From Desulfuromonadales bacterium (GTDB lineage: Bacteria; Desulfobacterota; Desulfuromonadia; Desulfuromonadales; UBA2294): a stretch of 20,544 nt of DNA. This document shows, piece after piece, positions 1-6,599 of the stretch. The position numbers and the translations under genes are program-made. Within the stretch, counting starts at the first letter, position 1. Each line of letters begins with the position of its first letter. The notes below the pieces were generated by a model that was given only the letters and a program-made list of their open reading frames with translations, did not search any database and was not told the origin of the DNA. Where the stretch lies: the NCBI GenBank assembly GCA_014859615.1, contig JACUTX010000023.1:1-20544 (forward strand), given 5' to 3'.

Positions 1-821
1 CCGGTTCTTGCCACCGTACCCATCACCACAATATCCGGCTTGCGCTTTTCGATCAGTCTGACCAGGGTGGGGCCGGGGTCACCCTGGACCAGGCTGGTCT
101 TGATCCGGCTTGCAGCATAAGGGGCGAGCAACTCCGCCAGCTGTTTCTGGCGTGTCGCCTGCATTTCGTTGGTCATGGCCACGATCTCTGCATCGCTGAG
201 GTTGAAGCGTGGCCCGCGTAGGGTGGTCGCGCCCTGCAGGTCCCAAATGTGAACCACCTCGACCTTGCCCTGCTCACTTTTGGCCAACGAGGTGCCGAGC
301 TTGATCAACTCGGCATGCAGACTGAGTCGCTGCGGATCGGCAGGGTCCGGGTCGACGGCGATGAGAATTTTGCCGAACGGCTTGCGCTGGCTCGGCTTGA
401 TGATCCAGACCGGGCACGGGCACTTGCGCAGCAGATGAAGGTCGGTGCTGTCGAGGGCCGGTTCTTTGACGACAGCCTGTTTCGGTTTGATGATCAGGTC
501 GTGTGAATGGCTGAGAACGGCGCGAATTATTTCGATGAATGGTTTGCCAACCAAAATTCGGGTCTCTACCTTGAGGGTGGGGTCGATATGGCTTGCGAGT
601 TCGTCCAGGTCGTTTTGAGCCAGGGTTTGTGCTGCTTCGTGCAGGGTCGTCAGACGTTTTTTCAAGATCAGATAGCCAGCTGCGGCGGGCAGTTCATCGA
701 CCACTCGAACCAGGGTAATACGAGCCTGGTTGCTCATGGCCAGCTGATTGACTCGATTAATTGCGGCCAGATCCTCCTGGCCACTGCACGACACGAACAG
801 AATGTTTTTGAACTGTTCCAT
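1..821 (-). CDS. uspE: Tandem universal stress protein, UspE-like (C-terminus cut by window edge)
   Basis: I translated this gene from the reverse complement. It starts MEQFKNILFVSC at 821 and stays open to base 1, giving 273 codons; the end lies outside the window. Two Usp domains are visible. The first (about residues 1-145) ends with DLHLLRKCPCPVWIIK, almost identical to the E. coli UspE segment at the same place. The second begins KPFGKILIAVDPDP and reaches VVMGTVART, where the usual nucleotide-binding G-x(2)-G-x(9)-G-(S/T) motif would begin. E. coli UspE is about 316 aa, so roughly 40 residues are missing. An AGGAG Shine-Dalgarno sequence (829-833) sits 7 bases before the ATG. UspE-type proteins are cytoplasmic stress-response proteins of poorly defined biochemistry. 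It is divergent from the mrp operon, with 149 bp between the start codons. The family call is secure; the symbol is by similarity only. Confidence 0.88.
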   Translation of the reverse strand, partial: MEQFKNILFVSCSGQEDLAAINRVNQLAMSNQARITLVRVVDELPAAAGYLILKKRLTTLHEAAQTLAQNDLDELASHIDPTLKVETRILVGKPFIEIIRAVLSHSHDLIIKPKQAVVKEPALDSTDLHLLRKCPCPVWIIKPSQRKPFGKILIAVDPDPADPQRLSLHAELIKLGTSLAKSEQGKVEVVHIWDLQGATTLRGPRFNLSDAEIVAMTNEMQATRQKQLAELLAPYAASRIKTSLVQGDPGPTLVRLIEKRKPDIVVMGTVART

Positions 822-862
822 AAACGGACTCCTGGTCTGGTTATCGACAATCTTGTTCGAAA

Positions 863-893
863 AGTATAGCATATTGGTTCGGTCTGCTACACT
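863..893. promoter_or_regulatory. Candidate overlapping divergent promoters for uspE (-) and mrpA (+)
   Basis: On the minus strand an extended -10, TGCTATACT, has its hexamer at 863-868, which would start uspE RNA near 856. On the plus strand a second extended -10, TGCTACACT, has its hexamer at 888-893 and would start mrp RNA near 900. Neither has a good -35 hexamer, which is tolerable for extended -10 promoters. The expected -35 of the minus promoter falls over the plus -10, so the two would compete for polymerase. This is prediction from sequence only. Confidence 0.4.
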
Positions 894-970
894 ATCTGTG
901 CATCGAATCGTGCACTATGACAGTTTAAAGGTGCTGGCGTGTTTGCGTTAACCTGGTCAGGGGGTATTTC

Positions 971-3244
971 TTGAACTATGAATCTTGCGACAATCGGCGG
1001 GGCGAGGTGCTTGGTCGGCTGCTGCCAGCCCTGATCCCGGCGGCATTACTAACTCTGCTGCTGGCTGCTCTTGCCATTGAGCCGTTGCCGTGGCGTCTCT
1101 CCTGGACATGGATACCTTCCCTCGGAGTGGACTTGTCACTGTATGTCGACGGTTTATCGGCTCAGTTTCTGCTCCTGATCGTCGGCATTGGCACCATGGT
1201 GTTTGTTTACGGCAGTGCCTATCTTGCCGAGAATTCTCGCCGCAACCGCGTGTTCGGGCTGTTGGTGCTGTTTATGGCGGCGATGATCGGCGCGGTCGTG
1301 AGTGATCATTTGCTGGTGCTGTTCGTGTTCTGGGAGCTGACCAGCTTGCTGTCATTTCTGCTGATTGGAATTGACCATGAACAGGAGGAGGGCCGCCGGT
1401 CGGCGCTGCAGGCGCTGTTGGTGACCGGTTCCGGTGGTCTCTGTCTGCTGGCCGGGATCATTCTGCTGGGGCAGATTGGCGGCAGCTATTCCCTCCAGAC
1501 TCTGATTGAAAGGGCGCCGCTGTTTCTGGAGGATGTGCGCCTGAATGCAGCGCTGGCGCTGATTTTTGTCGGTGCGTTCAGCAAGTCGGCGCAGTTCCCG
1601 TTTCATTTCTGGCTCCCCAACGCCATGGCCGCGCCGACGCCGGTCAGTGCCTATCTACACTCGGCAACTATGGTTAAGCTCGGCATCTATCTGCTGGCGC
1701 GCCTGGATGCGGCGTTCAGTGAGCTGCTGTTCTGGGAATACTCGCTGGTCAGTATCGGCACTGTCACGGCGGTTCTCGCCGCCATACAGACGGTTCGCGA
1801 ACGCGACCTCAAGCGGATCCTCGCCTGGTCTACAGTGGCGACCCTCGGAACCCTGACCATGCTGGTCGGTCTCCCCGGTAACGGCGCTGCCTTGGCCGTG
1901 GCGGCGCTCTTTTTCGCCCACGCCCTCTACAAGGCGCCGCTGTTCTTCGTCGCTGGCAACCTCGACCACGGCACTGGTACGCGCGCCATTGATAAGCTGA
2001 CCGGGATGCGTCGCTACATGCCCTGGACGGCGGCTATCGCCCTGTTGGCGGCGCTCTCCATGGCCGGGTTGCCGCTGACCTTCGGCTTCATCGCCAAAGG
2101 GGCCATCGCCCTGGCCAAGGAGCAGGCCGAGGCTCTGCTGCTGGTGAGCTATGCGGCGGTGTTGGTCAATGGCGTCTCTGTGGCGGTGGCGGCGATTGCA
2201 GCGATCCACGTATTCTGGGGGCGTGATCGGTCGCCGCTTCAGGCAGGCCTGCATCCGCACGAGGCGCCCCTCGCCATGCTGCTGCCACCGCTGCTGTTGG
2301 TGATTCTGGGGCTGCTGTTCGGTCTGGCCCCGACAATGATCGATCCGCTGCTGGGTGCCGCTGCACACGCCATGGCGCCCGGTTTTGACCAAACCATGGT
2401 CACATTATCTTACGATTTTTTGGCGGTATTGGAGGCGATGGCGGGAGCGCTTGTGCTGGGCGGCGTCATTCTGCTTGGCTGGAGGCGGTTGGGCCTGCTG
2501 ATGGACCGCTTTCGCCACCTCGAAATCGTCGGGCCCGAGGCCTGGTACTGGCGATCTCTTGTGCTTCTGCCGCGGCTTGCCGCCCGCCAGACTCGGCTGC
2601 TGCAGCACGGGCAGCTGCCGCGCTATGTAATGACTTTGGTTAGCGTGGCGACACTACTTGTTCTGGCGCTGCTGCTCGTGGCCCGGCCGGGTTGGGCCTG
2701 GCCGGAGTTGCACAGCCTGACTGCGCCGGTTGCTGGCGCCGCGCTACTTATCGCCGCCGGAGCTCTGGTAGCGATGTTTGTGCGCGATCGTCTGGTTCTG
2801 CTGTTGGTCAGCGGTCTGGTGGGGTATGGCAGCGCCGTACTGTTTTTGTTTACCGGTGCCCCTGATCTGGCTTTTACTCAATTCGCGGTGGAGACAGTCT
2901 TCGTTGTTGTCGTGGCCGCAGTCCTGCTGCGACTGCGGCGCACTCCCCTCGCCCTGGGGGCGGTCCCGACGGCTGCGCGGTTGCGCCCCTTGGCGCTGGC
3001 GGTGGCGACGGCTTTTGGAGCGAGTCTGACCGCGTTGGTTCTGCTGGTGGCCGGACTCCCTTTCGATAATTCCCTGGCGGTTTTCTTTTCTGAGCAGAGT
3101 GTCCCGGCGGCACACGGGCGCAACGTCGTTAATCTGATTCTGGTCGACTTTCGCGCCGTTGACACTCTGGGAGAGATCGCGGTTCTGTTCTTTGCGCTGC
3201 TCGCCGTACTGCCGCTCTTCAAGCGATTCGGTGGGGGGGCATAA
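971..3244 (+). CDS. mrpA: Mrp Na+/H+ antiporter subunit A
   Basis: This is the largest subunit of the Mrp (Mnh/Pha) cation/proton antiporter, related to NuoL of complex I and embedded in the inner membrane. It has 757 aa, close to the usual ~770-800. The proton-antiporter core (about residues 105-390) shows the conserved glutamate in LFVFWELTSLLSF (E122), the lysine in GAFSKSAQFPFHFWLP (K205), and K236 in SATMVKLGIY. A DUF4040/MbhD-like segment (about 600-665) contains GAPDLAFTQFAVE. The MrpA-type C-terminus (about 710-750) contains NLILVDFRAVDTLGEI. So the usual A-type domain set is all present. I chose the TTG at 971 because AGGGGG (958-963) precedes it and no in-frame ATG lies nearby; an in-frame GTG at 1007 is the alternative. 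The stop TAA shares its last base with the ATG of mrpB. Confidence 0.95.
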   Translation: MNYESCDNRRGEVLGRLLPALIPAALLTLLLAALAIEPLPWRLSWTWIPSLGVDLSLYVDGLSAQFLLLIVGIGTMVFVYGSAYLAENSRRNRVFGLLVLFMAAMIGAVVSDHLLVLFVFWELTSLLSFLLIGIDHEQEEGRRSALQALLVTGSGGLCLLAGIILLGQIGGSYSLQTLIERAPLFLEDVRLNAALALIFVGAFSKSAQFPFHFWLPNAMAAPTPVSAYLHSATMVKLGIYLLARLDAAFSELLFWEYSLVSIGTVTAVLAAIQTVRERDLKRILAWSTVATLGTLTMLVGLPGNGAALAVAALFFAHALYKAPLFFVAGNLDHGTGTRAIDKLTGMRRYMPWTAAIALLAALSMAGLPLTFGFIAKGAIALAKEQAEALLLVSYAAVLVNGVSVAVAAIAAIHVFWGRDRSPLQAGLHPHEAPLAMLLPPLLLVILGLLFGLAPTMIDPLLGAAAHAMAPGFDQTMVTLSYDFLAVLEAMAGALVLGGVILLGWRRLGLLMDRFRHLEIVGPEAWYWRSLVLLPRLAARQTRLLQHGQLPRYVMTLVSVATLLVLALLLVARPGWAWPELHSLTAPVAGAALLIAAGALVAMFVRDRLVLLLVSGLVGYGSAVLFLFTGAPDLAFTQFAVETVFVVVVAAVLLRLRRTPLALGAVPTAARLRPLALAVATAFGASLTALVLLVAGLPFDNSLAVFFSEQSVPAAHGRNVVNLILVDFRAVDTLGEIAVLFFALLAVLPLFKRFGGGA

Positions 3245-3675
3245 TGAGAAGCGATGCCTTGCTTGCCCAGGTGTTTATGCGCTCTCTCTATCCGCTGCTG
3301 CTGCTCGCTTCGCTCTGGATTCTGTTGCGCGGCCACAATGCTCCCGGCGGCGGTTTCATCGCCGGGCTGCTGGCGGTGGCGGCGAGCGCCGCTTATGCGC
3401 TGGTCTTCGATGTGGCCAGCTCCCGGCGGCGGCTCCCCCTTGCGCCAGTTTCGCTGGCCGCCAGCGGTGTGCTGCTCGCCCTGCTGAGTGGTTTACCTGC
3501 GCTGCTTGGTGGTCTCCCATTTTTGACCCATCTGTGGGGCACGCTCACCTTTGGTCCGGTTGAACTGCCGGTGTCGACGGGAATGCTGTTCGACCTCGGG
3601 GTCTACCTCTGTGTCTGGGGGGTGTTCGGCGGCTACTGCCTGGCGCTGTTACGCAGCATCGAGGAGATACCATGA
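3244..3675 (+). CDS. mrpB: Mrp Na+/H+ antiporter subunit B
   Basis: A small inner-membrane subunit of the antiporter, 143 aa as usual for the MnhB family. The family signature RGHNAPGGGFIAGLL lies near residues 29-43, and about four hydrophobic segments follow. The C-terminal block VSTGMLFDLGVYLCVWG is also typical. MrpB is needed for assembly and activity of the complex; its own transport role is not settled. The start overlaps the mrpA stop as TAATG, and the stop overlaps mrpC as ATGA, so translational coupling is likely. Nothing looks damaged. Confidence 0.94.
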   Translation: MRSDALLAQVFMRSLYPLLLLASLWILLRGHNAPGGGFIAGLLAVAASAAYALVFDVASSRRRLPLAPVSLAASGVLLALLSGLPALLGGLPFLTHLWGTLTFGPVELPVSTGMLFDLGVYLCVWGVFGGYCLALLRSIEEIP

Positions 3676-4058
3676 TCTGGGCGATTGCATTGGCCTTGGG
3701 GATAGTGATTGCTGCGGGGACCTACCTTGCGCTGTCGCGCGACCTGCTGCGCTGCCTGATCGGCCTGGTTCTGCTTGGCAACGGCATCAACCTGCTGCTG
3801 TTTACGTCCGGCCGTCTGTCGAGTAGCCTGCCGCCGGTGATCGGCGCTGATGAGATGGTTCTGGGCGTGGCGGCTAATCCCCTGCCGCAGGCGCTGGTGC
3901 TGACCGCCATCGTCATCAGTTTTGCTCTGTTGTGCTTTTCACTGGTTCTGGCGCTTCGTATTATTCAACTCGCAGGTAGCGACGACCTGACCCGGCTGCG
4001 CGCCGCGGAACCGACGTCGCAGGATGCCGTCAAGCCGGCTCTGGAGGAAGAGTCGTGA
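3672..4058 (+). CDS. mrpC: Mrp Na+/H+ antiporter subunit C (NuoK-like)
   Basis: A 128-aa membrane protein homologous to NuoK of respiratory complex I. Three transmembrane helices are expected: about residues 3-22, 25-45 and 72-98. The NuoK/MnhC core is recognisable in the stretches LLRCLIGLVLLGNGINLLLF and PLPQALVLTAIVISFALLCF. The charged C-terminal tail, after about residue 100, should be cytoplasmic. ATG start at 3672 overlaps the mrpB stop by four bases (ATGA). Its own TGA overlaps the GTG start of mrpD. Confidence 0.94.
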   Translation: MIWAIALALGIVIAAGTYLALSRDLLRCLIGLVLLGNGINLLLFTSGRLSSSLPPVIGADEMVLGVAANPLPQALVLTAIVISFALLCFSLVLALRIIQLAGSDDLTRLRAAEPTSQDAVKPALEEES

Positions 4059-5512
4059 TACTGACCCTGTTGCCACTGTTGGTGCCGCTTGCCACCGCCC
4101 TGCTTTGCGCCCTGGCCCGGTCGATGCCGCGTCTGCAGCGGGGGATCAGTGCCGGTGGCGCCCTGGTGCTGCTGCTCTGTGCGCTGGCTTTGTTGCACCA
4201 GGTTCTGACCCACGGCACAATGACCCTGATCGCCGGCAACTGGCCGCTCCCTTTCGGCATTGTTTTCGCCGCAGATCTCTTTGGCGCGGCGCTGGTCTTG
4301 CTCGCCGCCCTGATGCTCTGCGTCGCCTTGCTCTGGCAGGCGAGCGATGCGGATGCGGCGCCCGCTTCGCCAGGGCTGTACCCTTTGATGCACGGACTGG
4401 TAGCCGGTTCGGCGGCGGCGTTTTTGACTGCCGACCTGTTCAACCTCTACATCTGGTTCGAGGTGACCCTGATCTGTGCCCTGGGTCTGCTGGTGCAAGG
4501 TGGAGCCCTGCGCCAGCTCGACGCCGCGCTCAAATACTTCGTGCTCAACCTCTTCGGCACTCTTCTGCTGCTGGCGGCGGTCGCCCTGCTGCATGGTGCC
4601 ACCGGACAGCTCAACTTTACTGCTCTGGGCGAAGCAGCCGCCCGGCTCGACCCTGCTGTCAGACTGCTGTTGTTTGGCCTGCTGCTGCTCGCCCTGCTGA
4701 TCAAGTCTGCCGCCTTTCCGCTCTTCGCCTGGCTGCCAGCCTCGTACCACACCCTGCCGGCACCGGTGCTGGCGTTGTTCTCGGCGCTGCTGACCAAGAT
4801 CGGAATCTGCGTGTTGCTCCGCAGCTTTACCGGGCTGTTTGCTCCGACACCGGTGCTGCTGCTGACCCTGCTCGGCTGGATCGCGCTGTTCTCCATGTTG
4901 ACTGGCGTGCTCGGCGCCGCCTACCACTGGGACCTGCGGCGGATTCTGGCCTTTCACACCATCAGCCAGATCGGTTATATCCTGCTCGCCATCGCGTTGG
5001 CTTCGCCCGCCGGCAACGCCGCAGCGATTTTCTTTGCCCTCCACCACAGCGTGGTCAAAGCTGGGCTGTTTCTGGTCGCTGGCCTGATCTGCCGCCAGGC
5101 TGGCCATTACGACCTGCGCCGGATCGGTGGCCTGTACGCCGCCCGACCCGGTCTCGCCGTCTTGTTTCTGCTGCTGGCCCTGGCGCTGGTCGGCATCCCC
5201 CCTTTCACCGGCTTCTGGGGCAAATACCTGATCGTGCGTGAAAGTTTCGTCCAGGGTGAATATCTGTGGGGTGCGACGGCTCTTACTGTCGGCTTTTTGA
5301 CTCTCTATTCGATGGCCAAAATCTGGCTCCAGGCCTTCTGGAAACCGCACCCCGACAAAAACTGGCAGCCATCTGTGGTGCCGCGCACGACTCCTGCGTA
5401 TGTCGGGCTCGGTCTGCTGGTGCTGGTGACCTTGTGGGCCGGGCTGCTTCCGGAACGGCTGCTGCTGTTTGTCACGTCTGCGGCTGCCGCGCTGCCGGGC
5501 GGTGGACCATGA
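4055..5512 (+). CDS. mrpD: Mrp Na+/H+ antiporter subunit D
   Basis: The second large proton-antiporter subunit, related to NuoM/NuoN; 485 aa matches the family. The key charged membrane residues are in place: E136 in LYIWFEVTLICALG, K217 in LLIKSAAFPLFAWLPASYHTLPAP (quoted in part) and K248 in FSALLTKIGI. The equivalent glutamate (E137) is required for antiport in studied Bacillus Mrp systems. HTISQIGYILLAIAL and the FTGFWGKYLI block near residues 386-395 are also family features. The start codon is GTG, set by the four-base GTGA overlap with mrpC. Its stop overlaps mrpE as ATGA. A long reading frame on the opposite strand here is a shadow. Confidence 0.95.
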   Translation: MILTLLPLLVPLATALLCALARSMPRLQRGISAGGALVLLLCALALLHQVLTHGTMTLIAGNWPLPFGIVFAADLFGAALVLLAALMLCVALLWQASDADAAPASPGLYPLMHGLVAGSAAAFLTADLFNLYIWFEVTLICALGLLVQGGALRQLDAALKYFVLNLFGTLLLLAAVALLHGATGQLNFTALGEAAARLDPAVRLLLFGLLLLALLIKSAAFPLFAWLPASYHTLPAPVLALFSALLTKIGICVLLRSFTGLFAPTPVLLLTLLGWIALFSMLTGVLGAAYHWDLRRILAFHTISQIGYILLAIALASPAGNAAAIFFALHHSVVKAGLFLVAGLICRQAGHYDLRRIGGLYAARPGLAVLFLLLALALVGIPPFTGFWGKYLIVRESFVQGEYLWGATALTVGFLTLYSMAKIWLQAFWKPHPDKNWQPSVVPRTTPAYVGLGLLVLVTLWAGLLPERLLLFVTSAAAALPGGGP

Positions 5513-5847
5513 AAGCGCGGCCTCTGGTCGCAATCAGGTTGTTACTACGCTTTGCCAGCCACTGCGTGCTGTCGGGGATTGCCACCGCGCGTATCATTCT
5601 GCGCTTTGCCCCGCCATGCGCGGGCCTTGCTCAGATAGAGTTTGCGCCCATGAGTTCGACCGGAGCGGCGATCCTCGGCGCCCTGGTGACTCTGACGCCG
5701 GGGACTACCGTGATCGACATCGACCTGCGTCGCCGGCAAATGTTGCTGCATCTGCTCGATACCCACGATCTCGAAGCGACGATCGCAGCCATCCGGCGCG
5801 ATTTCGAAGCGGATGTCAGCGCGCTTTTCCCATCGGAGTGGACATGA
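5509..5847 (+). CDS. mrpE: Mrp Na+/H+ antiporter subunit E, short form
   Basis: This gene has 112 aa; most MrpE proteins have about 155-165. It begins MKARPLVAIRLLLRF, which matches the middle of typical MrpE, then has one clear hydrophobic stretch (about 6-30). It ends with the conserved cytoplasmic part: GALVTLTPGTTVIDIDL (about 58-74), then the LLHLLDTHDLEA region. The two N-terminal membrane helices of the usual protein are absent. The reading frame stays open upstream into mrpD, but that extension is not hydrophobic and does not look like MrpE, so the ATG at 5509 (ATGA overlap with the mrpD stop) is the likely start. The subunit identity is firm. Whether the short N-terminus reflects a lineage variant or a deletion cannot be told here. 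Confidence 0.88.
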   Translation: MKARPLVAIRLLLRFASHCVLSGIATARIILRFAPPCAGLAQIEFAPMSSTGAAILGALVTLTPGTTVIDIDLRRRQMLLHLLDTHDLEATIAAIRRDFEADVSALFPSEWT

Positions 5848-6116
5848 TCGCTGTGCTGTTCAGTGTGATAATCGTTTGCGTTGTGTTGGGCGTGGTGCGC
5901 TTCGTTCTTGGCCCGGATGACGCCGACCGGATCGTCGCCCTCGATATCCTGTTCTCCGCAGCCCTGGCCTTCTGTTCGCTGGCAGCGCTCTCGACAGGCC
6001 GCGTGTTGTTTCTCGACATCGGCATCGGGGTCGCTTTGATCGGGTTCGTTGCTACCCTGGCTTGGTCGCGTCTGGTGGAGATGCGCCGTGATGGGGATGG
6101 AGGATTCGAACCATGA
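5844..6116 (+). CDS. mrpF: Mrp Na+/H+ antiporter subunit F
   Basis: A 90-aa protein with three predicted transmembrane helices, the normal size for MnhF/MrpF. The family core RFVLGPDDADRIVALDIL (about residues 19-36) is clear, followed by hydrophobic segments and the FLDIGIGVALIGFVATLA block. Start ATG at 5844 overlaps the mrpE stop (ATGA); the stop overlaps mrpG in the same way. MrpF belongs to the small-subunit part of the complex, and all seven subunits are generally needed for full Na+/H+ antiport. An in-frame open stretch runs upstream from 5844, but it is out-of-frame mrpE sequence. Confidence 0.93.
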   Translation: MIAVLFSVIIVCVVLGVVRFVLGPDDADRIVALDILFSAALAFCSLAALSTGRVLFLDIGIGVALIGFVATLAWSRLVEMRRDGDGGFEP

Positions 6117-6439
6117 GCACCATCGGTGTTGTGCTGTTAATCCTCGGTGCGCTGGTGCTGCTCCTGGCGAGCGTTGGCCTGTTCGTTCTGCAGGATGCTC
6201 TGTCGCGCCAGCACGCTGCGACCAAGGCTGGCTCGTTAGGAATCGTCGGTATTGTCGTCGGAACAGCTCTGATAGGTGGTGACTGGTCGTGGGGCTGGCG
6301 CGCGCTGTTAATCGTACTGATTGTCTGGCTGACCCTGCCGGTTGCTTCGCATGTACTCGCGCGGGCGGCCCTACGCGAGCGCCCCGACCGAATCCCACCA
6401 GTGCGCGATGTCAAAAGCGACCTGTCGACAGAGGATTAG
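6113..6439 (+). CDS. mrpG: Mrp Na+/H+ antiporter subunit G
   Basis: The last gene of the operon, 108 aa, of the MnhG/PhaG family. It has three hydrophobic segments (about 5-25, 42-62 and 65-88) and the typical MnhG region FVLQDALSRQHAATKAGSLG (about residues 24-43). The more usual family wording is RLPDVYTRLHAATKA, so the start of the loop is divergent but the LHAATKA-like part is kept. Start ATG overlaps the mrpF stop (ATGA). It completes an uninterrupted A-B-C-D-E-F-G order. The operon ends in the terminator hairpin about 90 bases downstream. Confidence 0.92.
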   Translation: MSTIGVVLLILGALVLLLASVGLFVLQDALSRQHAATKAGSLGIVGIVVGTALIGGDWSWGWRALLIVLIVWLTLPVASHVLARAALRERPDRIPPVRDVKSDLSTED

Positions 6440-6526
6440 AAGATTGGGGCAGGTCCGGGATCTGGCAAATGCGATTGACTGAGAGTGGGAAGGGTGACAA
6501 AATTCCGATCTTGTTTGAGCCAATGA

Positions 6527-6578
6527 TTCTTTATACAAAAAGGCCGTCTTGTTCAAGGCGGCCTTTTTGTATAAAGAA
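6527..6578. terminator. Long bidirectional terminator between mrpG and deaD
   Basis: A 20-base arm at 6527-6546 is perfectly inverted at 6559-6578. The centre (6547-6558) can pair further through one G-T wobble and three more pairs, giving about 24 bp closed by a four-base GTTC loop. The G+C-rich upper stem is flanked by A5 on the left and T5 on the right, so it works as an intrinsic terminator for mrpG (+) and for the helicase gene (-), whose stop codon is at 6600. Confidence 0.88.
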
Positions 6579-6599
6579 CAGCAATGTCGAGTGCAACTA

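Noticed and set aside
1655..2392. 245-codon open frame on the minus strand inside mrpA
   Set aside because: Rich in Gln, Arg and His, with no ribosome site; a shadow of the conserved MrpA core.
3965..5533. 522-codon open frame on the minus strand
   Set aside because: It is antisense to mrpC/mrpD/mrpE. Its product is a Gln/Arg-rich low-complexity sequence with no family resemblance, as expected from a shadow of G+C-rich membrane-protein codons.
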